Under the pieces are notes generated by a model. The model did no database searches. It worked only from the letters and a program-made list of their open reading frames with translations, and was not told the origin of the DNA. A stretch of 41,882 nucleotides of DNA from Pseudomonadota bacterium (GTDB lineage: Bacteria > Pseudomonadota > Alphaproteobacteria > Rhizobiales > Xanthobacteraceae): positions 1-41,882 of the forward strand of contig QEVP01000025.1 of NCBI GenBank assembly GCA_003576765.1, written 5' to 3'. Shown in pieces: positions 33,763-40,787 of the stretch (its first letter is position 1; each line of letters starts with the position of its first letter). A program made the position numbers and the translations under genes.

Positions 33763-34601
33763 CAGATCACGCCGTACCGCAGCAGGATCATGAGGCGCGC
33801 CGCGGTGCCGAGCCGCACCTTCGCGCGCGGCGGCGCGAATCCGCGCGCGGTCAAAAGATCGAGGATGGCGCGGTAGTACTTCGCCATGATGCGCGGCGCA
33901 CGGACGAACTGGCGCGGATGGCGCGCCATGATCGCGTCGGCGGCGGCAAAATAGTCTTTCGCCTGCGCGACCAGCGGCGCACAGGCTGCCGGCAGCCGCG
34001 GGTCGGCGGCAACCGTCGTCGGATCGTCGCTTGCGATCCCGGCGGCGGCAAGCCGCTCGCGCGGCAGATAGAGGCGGCCGATGGCCGCATCCTCATCGAT
34101 ATCGCGCAAAATGTTGGTGAGCTGCAGCGCGCGGCCGAGCTGGTGCGCAAGCGCGCGGCCGTCCTCCTCCGGCAGACCGAATACCCGCACCGACAGCCGC
34201 CCGACGGCGCTGGCGACGCGGTCGCAATAGAGATCGAGCGTCGCCTCGTCCGGCGCGCGGATGTCGGCCGCTGCGTCCATCTCCATGCCGTCGATGATGG
34301 CCAGAAAGTCCTCGCGCTTGAGCCCAAACGTCTTTACCGACGCGGCATAGGACGCAAGATGCGCCGGCGGTTCGCCGCGATAGAGCGCGTCGATGTCGGT
34401 ACGCCATTGCGCGAGCGCGGCGCGGCGCTCATCGCGCGGCCCATCGGAATCGGCGATGTCATCCACGGCCCGGCAGAAGCTGTAGATCTGAAACATCGCC
34501 TCACGCTGCGCGCGCGGCAGGATGCGCATCGCTGCGTAGAACGAACTGCCCGACGCCGCCGCGCCCGAGCTTGCGTCCACCGTCGCGGCCGGCATGGTCA
34601 C
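33762..34601 (-). CDS. hpnD: Presqualene diphosphate synthase HpnD
   Basis: A 279-residue trans-isoprenyl diphosphate synthase of the squalene/phytoene synthase family. It condenses two farnesyl diphosphates to presqualene diphosphate. Both Asp-rich motifs are visible: FCRAVDDIADSDG and LTNILRDIDEDAAIGRLYLPRERL. The start is a GTG at 34601 that overlaps the TGA of hpnC; an ATG two codons later (34595) is equally possible. It overlaps hpnE by one base. Together HpnC, HpnD and HpnE replace the single eukaryotic squalene synthase. Confidence 0.95.
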   Translation of the reverse strand: MTMPAATVDASSGAAASGSSFYAAMRILPRAQREAMFQIYSFCRAVDDIADSDGPRDERRAALAQWRTDIDALYRGEPPAHLASYAASVKTFGLKREDFLAIIDGMEMDAAADIRAPDEATLDLYCDRVASAVGRLSVRVFGLPEEDGRALAHQLGRALQLTNILRDIDEDAAIGRLYLPRERLAAAGIASDDPTTVAADPRLPAACAPLVAQAKDYFAAADAIMARHPRQFVRAPRIMAKYYRAILDLLTARGFAPPRAKVRLGTAARLMILLRYGVI

Positions 34602-35485
34602 GCGCCGGCCGCCCGCCGCGCGAGCGGCCGCCAGCGTGTCAGGCGGCGCAAGCCCTCGCCGAGAATCGCAGCGCTGCCATGGAAAAGAAGACGCGGCGGA
34701 TCGAGATGAACGCGCTGGCTCAAGGGGTCGCGGGCTTTCAAAAGGCGAACGATCCTGTCAGCATAGGTCTGGATCACGGAAATCTCCAGCCCGAGCCGGA
34801 CGTCGCGCACGGCGGCGGCCAGGGGTCGCGCCTCGTCCAGCAGTGCCTCGGTGCGCTCCGCGAGGCCGCGGAGACAGCGCCGCAACGGCTCCGACGCCTG
34901 CGGCTCGCCCAGCGCCTCGACGCCGACACCGGCGGCCGCCAGCGCGTCGAGCGGCAGATATACGCGGTCGAGCGCACGAAAATCCTTGCCGCAGTCCTGC
35001 AGGTGGTTGTTGATCTGCAAACCGGCGCACAACAGATCGGACGCCGCCCAGGTGGCGCGGTCCTCGCCATGGACGTCGAGCACGAAGCGGCCGACCGGCA
35101 TCGCCGAGTGCCGGCAATAGCGAATCAGGTCGTCCCAATCGGCATAGCGGCGCTTGGTCACGTCCATGCGGAACGCGGTCAGCATGTCGAGCGCATGGTG
35201 CGGCGGCATGCCGCGCTCCGCCAGCGCCCGGCGCAAGGCGACGGCCTCCGGCTGGCTGTCGCCATGGCCGCGCAATTCGGCATCCAGAATATCAAGAAAG
35301 TTGAGCTTGTCACGCTCGCTCAGGGTCGGATGGTCGGCGATGTCGTCGGCGGTACGGACGTAATCGTAGAAGGCGAGTATCAGCGCGCGATGGCGCGGAT
35401 GAATGAGATGCGACGCCACGGGGAAATTCTCATCCCCATGTCCCTTTCCGCTCCTGATCTCGGCTGCAATGCTCATCTGGGCCAT
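34598..35485 (-). CDS. hpnC: Hydroxysqualene synthase HpnC
   Basis: A protein of about 295 residues in the squalene/phytoene synthase family that converts presqualene diphosphate to hydroxysqualene. Motifs are GKGHGDENFPVASHLIHPRHR at the N-terminus, FYDYVRTADDIADHP (first Asp-rich motif), RHSAMPVGRFVLDVHGE and LQINNHLQDCGKDFRALDRVYLP (second). Starts at 35497 (GTG), 35491, 35485 and 35476 are all in frame; 35485 is used because GGA lies about six bases before it. It is the first gene of the hopanoid operon. Its promoter must lie in 35486-35651, where no consensus motif was recognised. Confidence 0.93.
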   Translation of the reverse strand: MAQMSIAAEIRSGKGHGDENFPVASHLIHPRHRALILAFYDYVRTADDIADHPTLSERDKLNFLDILDAELRGHGDSQPEAVALRRALAERGMPPHHALDMLTAFRMDVTKRRYADWDDLIRYCRHSAMPVGRFVLDVHGEDRATWAASDLLCAGLQINNHLQDCGKDFRALDRVYLPLDALAAAGVGVEALGEPQASEPLRRCLRGLAERTEALLDEARPLAAAVRDVRLGLEISVIQTYADRIVRLLKARDPLSQRVHLDPPRLLFHGSAAILGEGLRRLTRWRPLARRAAGA

Positions 35486-35651
35486 GGCCATCCGCACTTG
35501 CGCGTATCCGCGCCACCGGGCGCGGGTGCGGTCGAGGCATGGTGCCCCGGACCGTCCGCCGGGTTCATATAGGCGATCGGTGCGGTGGTCCTCAATGGCC
35601 GGCGCCCATACGGCGCCGTCTGCCCGCGGACGGGGCTGGCGGGCGGCTGGT

Positions 35652-35891
35652 TTACTGGCCGTGCCTCACCAGCACCTGCTGGCACGCCTTGGTGAGCTTT
35701 GTTCGATTCTGCTGCAAACAGGACAGAATCACCAGGTCGCCCTGATCCATCAGCTTGCGGCAATAGCGGGTGACGTCGCGCGTGCAGGCATCCTGCTCCT
35801 GCTTGGTTCCGCTGCGCCCCTGGTTTTGGGCCTCCGCGGCAGTAACGACGAATACGAGCGACAAAGCCGCAGAAAGAGCCAGAAATTTCAA
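35652..35891 (-). CDS. Small secreted cysteine-rich-repeat protein
   Basis: A 79-residue protein. Residues 1-21 are a signal peptide (LALSAALSLVFVVTAAEA). The mature part has four cysteines in the pattern of the short cysteine-rich repeat family (CTRDVTRYCRKLMDQGDLVILSCLQQNRTKLTKACQQVL), common in rhizobial genomes. It is periplasmic, with function unknown. It is 160 bases or so upstream of hpnC on the same strand and might be read into the hopanoid operon. The 334-base gap on its other side (35892-36225), a divergent promoter region, shows nothing recognisable. Confidence 0.82.
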   Translation of the reverse strand: MKFLALSAALSLVFVVTAAEAQNQGRSGTKQEQDACTRDVTRYCRKLMDQGDLVILSCLQQNRTKLTKACQQVLVRHGQ

Positions 35892-36225
35892 CGTATCATT
35901 CCTTCATCGAAGTGTCGGGCGGCGGCACGGGCCGAAGCCGGGAGTTGTCGGCAAAAAACGCACGAAAAATACGGCTGAAGTGAGAACCGACAAGAGGTCC
36001 GTTGTGATCCCGGCTTGATGTTAGCGCCGGCATCACCAGAATAGGGGGTTGAACCTGAAACCATCCTCCCCCACTAAACGTTGGCGATGCACATATCTCA
36101 CGGGCAGGTTTCCGAAACGATCGACCGGCGGTTGCGGCCTCTGCCGCGCCTGCCCTTGTCGAACGGACGGCCCTGCCCACATGGCAATCGGGCCTGCCCC
36201 TCCAGCCCGGTCTGACAGGAAACTC

Positions 36226-36738
36226 ATGATGACGATTTTCGGCTCGACCTGCTCATTGTCCTCCGCGATGCGCCATGCTGGCGCCGCCGCCATTGTGCTG
36301 GCATTCGCGGTCTCTGCGGGCCACGCCCAGTCGGGACCGTTCAGCAGCCTCAACGGCGCCTGGTCGGGAACGGGCACGGTGTCGCTTTCCGACGGCTCGA
36401 AGGAGCGGATTCGCTGCCGCGCGCAGTACCAAGTCGGCAGCAACGGCAATGCGCTGAAGCAGTCGCTGCGCTGCGCCAGCGATAGCTATCGTTTCGACCT
36501 GTCGAGCGACGTCACCGCCCAGGGCAACCGGGTTGCCGGAACCTGGGGCGAGGCGAGCCGCAACCTCTATGGCGACCTTCAGGGTCAAATCTCCGGCAAC
36601 GAGATCAACGTGTTCGTGACGGCGGCGGGCTTCGCCGGAAACCTTTCGGTAACCACGCGCGGCAACCGGCAATCCGTTACGATCGACTCCAAGGGCGACC
36701 TGCGCGGAGTGTCGATCACCATGAGCCGCGGCAGCTAG
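36226..36738 (+). CDS. Secreted conserved hypothetical protein (rhizobial, beta-rich)
   Basis: A 170-residue protein from the ATG at 36226 with AGGAAA upstream. The long upstream frame to 36049 is not credible. A signal peptide ends near SAGHAQSGPF. The mature part is Gly/Ser/Arg-rich with strand-like alternation: LNGAWSGTGTVSLSDGSKERIRCRAQYQVG, LKQSLRCASDSYRFDLSSDV, VAGTWGEASRNLYGDLQGQISG and LSVTTRGNRQSVTIDSKGDLRGVSITMSRGS. Two cysteines could form a disulfide. It looks like a single compact beta-barrel or sandwich. I recall similar proteins in Bradyrhizobium, without known function. The stop TAG is formed by the start of the palindromic element. Confidence 0.78.
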   Translation: MMTIFGSTCSLSSAMRHAGAAAIVLAFAVSAGHAQSGPFSSLNGAWSGTGTVSLSDGSKERIRCRAQYQVGSNGNALKQSLRCASDSYRFDLSSDVTAQGNRVAGTWGEASRNLYGDLQGQISGNEINVFVTAAGFAGNLSVTTRGNRQSVTIDSKGDLRGVSITMSRGS

Positions 36739-36836
36739 AGCGTTTTCAAGCGAAATGGAAACCGGTTCGCGTGAAGAAAACGCGTCAAAACAAAATCCTA
36801 AGCTCCGCTTCTGAGCCCCTCAGAAGCGGAGCTTAG
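36738..36836. repeat. Composite palindromic element, copy 2
   Basis: Same plan as the element at 2690-2794. GCGTTTTC (36740-36747) is mirrored by GAAAACGC (36776-36783), and inner GCGAA (36750-36754) by TTCGC (36766-36770), around an ACCGGTT core (36761-36767). The A-rich linker AAAACAAAATC follows, then a perfect 18-bp hairpin (36798-36815 with 36819-36836). The hairpin sequence is unrelated to that of copy 1, while core, linker and layout agree. Confidence 0.85.
36798..36836. terminator. 18-bp perfect hairpin between convergent genes
   Basis: CTAAGCTCCGCTTCTGAG (36798-36815) pairs perfectly with 36819-36836 over a CCC loop. It lies between the plus-strand secreted-protein gene and the minus-strand hypothetical gene ending at 36907. 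CGCTTTCTCC follows on the plus strand. Likely a bidirectional terminator. Confidence 0.55.
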
Positions 36837-36906
36837 CGCTTTCTCCGTCTGACGGGCTGACGCGGCGTCATGCGCGGACTTGATCCGCGCATGGGCTAGG
36901 CGCGCG

Positions 36907-37308
36907 CTAGTTGGGCATCGCCTCTTCGACCTTCATGCGCCGGCCCCACTGGTCGAAGAAATGGCCCTCGTTGATGACGAGGCGGTTTTCGATGATGCGC
37001 TTTTCGAGGTCGGCGAGTTCGGCCCGTGCCTGCGCGTCGTCGATCGGGCCGCCGTCCACGTCGGGCGCGGACATAATCACTACGCCCTGCCAGGCCACGC
37101 CCGCTCCGCTCATCAGTTCGTAAAAATCGTGCCAGCTCAGGTCGTCGCCGACGACATGCACGAAGGTCGAGCGCAGCGGCACCACCTCGAGCTCCGAGAT
37201 CGCGAGCAGCACCACGAGCGCGGTGAAGCCCTCGGTGCGGTCGTACTCGGCGACGATCCAGTCGTCGAACAGCGCCGGCCTGTCGTCGGTCTTAGCAGAC
37301 TTCGACAA
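36907..37308 (-). CDS. Conserved hypothetical protein downstream of the sel genes
   Basis: A 133-residue cytosolic protein with no signal peptide or membrane span. The N-terminal third (LFDDWIVAEYDRTEGFTALVVLLAISELEVVPLRSTFVHVVGDDLSWHDFYELMSGAG) looks like a compact alpha/beta domain. The C-terminus (QARAELADLEKRIIENRLVINEGHFFDQWGRRMKVEEAMPN) is helical and charged. No family is recognised. It starts at an ATG (37308) inside the end of the preceding gene, with a 17-base overlap, so the two proteins are very probably made together and may interact. Confidence 0.72.
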   Translation of the reverse strand: MSKSAKTDDRPALFDDWIVAEYDRTEGFTALVVLLAISELEVVPLRSTFVHVVGDDLSWHDFYELMSGAGVAWQGVVIMSAPDVDGGPIDDAQARAELADLEKRIIENRLVINEGHFFDQWGRRMKVEEAMPN

Positions 37309-37795
37309 GCGGCAACTCCACGATCTCCTGATCCATCAGGCTGAGGAACGAGCCGTTGCGGGCCGTGCTGAACCACGCCTCGAACTCCTTCAGCGCGGCA
37401 GCAACGGCCGCCGCACCGGCCGTCTCGGCGCCAGTGCCGGCATCGGCCGCATCGGCGGCCTCGGGCTCGGCAACGCACGCGCCCCAGCAGGCGCGCAGCA
37501 CCGGCTCGAAGCGTTGCAGCGTTTCCAGGTTCACCGCCGTCTCCGCGCCGATCTGCAACTCCTGCGCCACCGTCTCGCGCCCTTTCGCCAGCGCTTCCTC
37601 CTCGTCCTTGCCCGATGCCACGGCGTCGATGACGCTGCGCATCAGGTTGAAGCGGCGGAAGCCGAAAGCGCGCTCCTGTTCGAGCTCGCGCAACCGCTTG
37701 GCGATGTCGCGGCGAAAGTTTTCCTCCGCCGCGCTCGCATCATGTGCTTGCTGCTCCAGTCCGTCGAGAAAAGCAGTCAGTGTCTGCTCGGTCAT
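37292..37795 (-). CDS. Conserved hypothetical helical protein downstream of selC
   Basis: A 167-residue protein beginning at the ATG at 37795 with a near-ideal AGGAGGG site. An open frame upstream to 37882 is rejected for that reason. The N-terminal 90 residues are strongly helical and charged (LDGLEQQAHDASAAEENFRRDIAKRLRELEQERAFGFRRFNLMRSVIDAVASGKDEEEALAKGRETVAQEL), possibly coiled coil. An Ala-rich linker follows, then EFEAWFSTARNGSFLSLMDQEIVELPLVEVC. No family is recognised. It begins 124 bases after selC on the same strand and overlaps the next gene by 17 bases. The stop is TAA. Confidence 0.72.
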   Translation of the reverse strand: MTEQTLTAFLDGLEQQAHDASAAEENFRRDIAKRLRELEQERAFGFRRFNLMRSVIDAVASGKDEEEALAKGRETVAQELQIGAETAVNLETLQRFEPVLRACWGACVAEPEAADAADAGTGAETAGAAAVAAALKEFEAWFSTARNGSFLSLMDQEIVELPLVEVC

Positions 37796-37912
37796 GACAC
37801 CCTCCTGAAAGCGCGGGCAGTCCGGCTCGGGGAAGCCGCAGAAGACCGCCCTCACCTGTGATCCGGTCGCGCCCCCTGTCAAAGCACGCAGGCTTCGCCG
37901 GGGCGCGCCCCT

Positions 37913-39988
37913 TCAATGTGGCGGAAGAGAATGGGAGTCGAACCCACCAAGAACCGGCTCGCGGCCCTTCCCGGATTTGAAGTCCGGACGCCCCACCGGG
38001 GACGATGCTCTTCCTGAAACGCTGTCGCCGGTCTCCCTCACCGACCCTGATACGACATTGGCCGGCCTGCGGAATAAATCAAGCCGGTGCTTGTTGATGC
38101 GGCGCAGATCGCCGCGGCGGATGGTGATGCCGTGGCGATCGAAGAACTCGAGGATCTGGATCGCGACCTTGCGGCCATTGTTGAGCTGGTCGCGAAACTG
38201 CGCGGCCGTGAACTCGCCGTTGGGGACGGCCGCCGCGATCCGGGTCGCGATCTCGACCATCTCGGCCACCGTGTCGCGCAGGAAGAAATGATCGTGCGCC
38301 ACCTCGTCGGCACGCCCCATACGGCCGAGCAGCTTGCACAGGCGGCGCACGTCGACCTCGGAGATGCCGGTGATGCCGGCGATATCGCGCACCCGCGGCG
38401 GCCGGAACCGCTCGGTCCCGCCGATCAGTGGCGCAATACGGTTCCACAGCGTCTCGTCGTGCGGCGTCAGGTGGACCTCATGGCCCGGCAGCCTGACCCA
38501 GGCGCCGTCGAGGGCGACGTCACGGCTGCGGGCAAGGCCCTGCAGCATCGCGGCGAACGCCGGCGCCGGCAGCCGCGGCTCGAGTTGCAGCCGCAGCCGC
38601 TCGAAGCCCATCCCGGCAAGGTTGGGGTAATCGGCGTGGAAGGCTTCGAGCACCGCCGTCATTCTGTTCTTGAGCCGCAACCAGACTGCCGGCAACAGCG
38701 CAAACTCCGCCTTGGCCGTCTGCAGGCGGATCAGGCTCAGGCGCTCGACAAGGCTCGCACGCTCGGCTTCCGACAATGCGTGATCGCGGATGAAGGTGGC
38801 GATATCGATGTAGCCGGGAGCGCGGCCGAGCAGCGCGGCAAGCGCCGCCTCGGGATCGGGCAGCGCCAGCGCTTCGAGCTGTGCCATGCGCTCGGGCGTG
38901 CGGCGCTTGCGCGCCGGCGCACGCAGATCGAGAAACCGCCCGCCGCCGATGGTGCGCTGTGCGGTGGTGTCGCGCAGCACGAAGCGGTCGCCGGCGGCCG
39001 CGGCAACCGGCCGCTCCAGCACGAGCTGGACCATCGCACGGCCACCCGGCGGGACCGGAGCATCACCCAACAGCACGATGCGGGCGCCGACCTCGGTCGC
39101 GGCATGATGCAGCCGCACCGGCATCCACTGCGTCAGCGGCTTTGCTTCCGACGCCAGCATCTCGACAGTGGCATCGATGCGCTCGGCCGGTGCATGCAGT
39201 TCGGGCGCCAGCACCACGTCGCCACGGGCGATGGCGTCCTTGGTCACGCCGTCGCCGGCGAGATTGAGCGCGCAGCGATCCCCCGCCCGGCCCTGTTCGG
39301 TCGGACGGTTCTGGGCGTGGATGGCGCGCACCCGCGCCGACAGGCCGAAGGGGCTGACAATGACCTGATCGCCGACGCTCACGACGCCCGACAGCACGGT
39401 GCCGGTCACCACCGTACCGGTGCCCTGCAGCGTGAACGAGCGGTCCGCCGCAAGGCGGAAACTCCCGGTGGCGGCCCGGCGCCCGTAAGCCTGCGAGGCT
39501 GCGAACAGCCGCTGGCGCAGGTCGTCGATCCCCGCGCCGGTCGCACTGGACACCGCCACCATTTCGGCGCCGGCAAGCGCGGTGGCGCTCAGCGTGTTGG
39601 CGATCTCGGTCCGCACCTCGCCGAGCCGCGCCTCGTCAACGAGGTCAGCCTTGGTGATGACGACGAGCCCATGCGAGATGCCGAGCAGGTTGACGATGGC
39701 GAGATGTTCGATGGTCTGCGGCATGACGCCGTCGTCGGCGGCAACCACCAGCAGCACGAAGTCGATGCCGGTGGCACCGGCCAGCATGTTGTGGACGAAG
39801 CGCTCGTGGCCGGGCACGTCGATGAAGCCGAGCACCCCGCCGTCCGGCGCCGGCAGATAGGCAAAGCCGAGGTCGATCGAAATGCCACGCGCCTTCTCGT
39901 CCTTGAGACGATCGGTGTCGGCACCGGTCAGCGCGCGGACCAGCGAGGTCTTGCCGTGATCGATATGGCCGGCGGTGCCGATGATCAT
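37913..39988 (-). CDS. selB: Selenocysteine-specific translation elongation factor SelB
   Basis: A 691-residue GTPase that carries selenocysteyl-tRNA to UGA codons marked by a SECIS hairpin. G-domain motifs are GTAGHIDHGKTSLVRAL, DVPGHERFVHNMLAG and ITKADLVDE. Domains II-III follow, with the C-terminal winged helices that bind SECIS RNA (for example ERLRLQLEPRLPAPAFAAMLQGLA and AQFRDQLNNGRKVAIQILEFFDRHGITIRRGDLRRINKHRLDLFRRP). The usual end of the family is near that last motif. Here the frame runs on about 47 residues, and residues 659-690 are encoded by the tRNA-Sec gene, with TGA directly after CCA-CAT. ATGA overlap with the preceding gene at 39985-39988. Confidence 0.96.
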   Translation of the reverse strand: MIIGTAGHIDHGKTSLVRALTGADTDRLKDEKARGISIDLGFAYLPAPDGGVLGFIDVPGHERFVHNMLAGATGIDFVLLVVAADDGVMPQTIEHLAIVNLLGISHGLVVITKADLVDEARLGEVRTEIANTLSATALAGAEMVAVSSATGAGIDDLRQRLFAASQAYGRRAATGSFRLAADRSFTLQGTGTVVTGTVLSGVVSVGDQVIVSPFGLSARVRAIHAQNRPTEQGRAGDRCALNLAGDGVTKDAIARGDVVLAPELHAPAERIDATVEMLASEAKPLTQWMPVRLHHAATEVGARIVLLGDAPVPPGGRAMVQLVLERPVAAAAGDRFVLRDTTAQRTIGGGRFLDLRAPARKRRTPERMAQLEALALPDPEAALAALLGRAPGYIDIATFIRDHALSEAERASLVERLSLIRLQTAKAEFALLPAVWLRLKNRMTAVLEAFHADYPNLAGMGFERLRLQLEPRLPAPAFAAMLQGLARSRDVALDGAWVRLPGHEVHLTPHDETLWNRIAPLIGGTERFRPPRVRDIAGITGISEVDVRRLCKLLGRMGRADEVAHDHFFLRDTVAEMVEIATRIAAAVPNGEFTAAQFRDQLNNGRKVAIQILEFFDRHGITIRRGDLRRINKHRLDLFRRPANVVSGSVRETGDSVSGRASSPVGRPDFKSGKGREPVLGGFDSHSLPPH
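37919..38014 (-). tRNA. selC: tRNA-Sec (anticodon TCA), CCA encoded
   Basis: A 96-base selenocysteine tRNA. The anticodon TCA is at 37978-37980 in a CTTCAAA loop. It has the long acceptor arm (GGAAGAG pairs with CTCTTCC, the eighth pair being C against T), a D arm built on CCCC-GGT-GGGG, a six-pair anticodon stem and a long variable arm (GAAGGGCCG, loop CGAG, CCGGTTCTT, with two G-U pairs). The T arm is GTGGG-TTCGACT-CCCAT, followed by discriminator G and CCA. The whole gene lies in codons 659-690 of selB on the same strand. Charged with serine, it is converted by SelA and delivered by SelB. Confidence 0.96.
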
Positions 39989-40785
39989 GACGGCGCCTCC
40001 GGCAACGGCGCATCGGCAAGCTTCTCGGCGCGGGCGATGTCATCGGCCGACATGGCCGTGCGCGCCGGCGCGATGAACGCTTCCGCCAGCGCGCTGCCGC
40101 CGACATGGGCCCGCAACAGCCACGCCAGCGCCGCGACAGGATCGCGCGGCACGCCGGAGCCGAGGTGATAGGCAGCCCCCAGCATCGCCTGCGCGTCGGC
40201 GTCGCCCCGTGCCGCCGCCTTGTCCCACCAGCGCGCGGCCTCGGCGGCGTCGCGTTCGACGCCAAGCGCATTGTGGTAGATCATGCCGAGGCGGGTCATC
40301 GCGGCGGCGACGCCCTGCGCGGCCGCCGTCTCAGCCCAGCGTTTTGCCTCGACGGGATCGAACGGAATCATCTCCCCTTCGAGCAGCATCCACGACAGCA
40401 TATCCTGCGCGGGCGCATCGCCGGCCTCGGCGGCGGCGCGATAAAGCTCGGCGGCGCGCACCGCATCGGAGGCAACGCCTTCGCCCTTGAAGTAGAGGTC
40501 GGCGAGGTTGCGCCGGCCGAAGGCATCGCCGGCGTCAGCGGCGAGCGTCAGCCATTTCACCGCGAGCGCGGCGTCGCGGGTCACGCCCATGCCCTCGGCA
40601 AAGCAGACGCCGACGTTGTTCTGCGCCCGTGCCACGCCCTGATGGGCCAGCGGCCCCCAGATCGCCAGCGCCGTCTCGTAATCGCCGCTGCCGGCGGCAT
40701 CGAGCGCGGTGGCCATCAAATCGGCCGCCGAGCGCTCTTCGTCCGCCTTGCGCCGCCGCGCCGCAATGGTGCCGAGCCAGCCCAT
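39985..40785 (-). CDS. Sel1-repeat (tetratricopeptide-like) protein between selA and selB
   Basis: A 266-residue protein with five Sel1-like helical repeats from about residue 50 on (for example AQNNVGVCFAEGMGVTRDAALAVKWLTLAADAGD and AMLGAAYHLGSGVPRDPVAALAWLLRAHVGG). Its N-terminus is charged and has no signal peptide, so it is probably cytosolic. Such repeats usually bind other proteins. The ATG at 40785 is two bases after the selA stop, and its own stop overlaps the selB start by ATGA, so it is locked between the two selenocysteine genes. A role in the Sec machinery is an inference from position. A second ATG at 40803 is less likely. Confidence 0.88.
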   Translation of the reverse strand: MGWLGTIAARRRKADEERSAADLMATALDAAGSGDYETALAIWGPLAHQGVARAQNNVGVCFAEGMGVTRDAALAVKWLTLAADAGDAFGRRNLADLYFKGEGVASDAVRAAELYRAAAEAGDAPAQDMLSWMLLEGEMIPFDPVEAKRWAETAAAQGVAAAMTRLGMIYHNALGVERDAAEAARWWDKAAARGDADAQAMLGAAYHLGSGVPRDPVAALAWLLRAHVGGSALAEAFIAPARTAMSADDIARAEKLADAPLPEAPS

Positions 40786-40787
40786 CG

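Noticed and set aside
37913..37915. selB stop TGA as a selenocysteine codon
   Set aside because: The frame beyond it shows no conserved continuation and there is no convincing SECIS hairpin; ordinary termination is simpler.
36907..37918. Genomic island inserted at the tRNA-Sec gene
   Set aside because: selC is a known integration site in enterobacteria, but no integrase, no duplicated tRNA end and no composition change are seen here.
38087..40168. 693-codon open frame opposite selB
   Set aside because: A shadow of codon bias in high-GC DNA; Arg/Ala/Gln-rich product without any motif, exactly antisense to a clear SelB.
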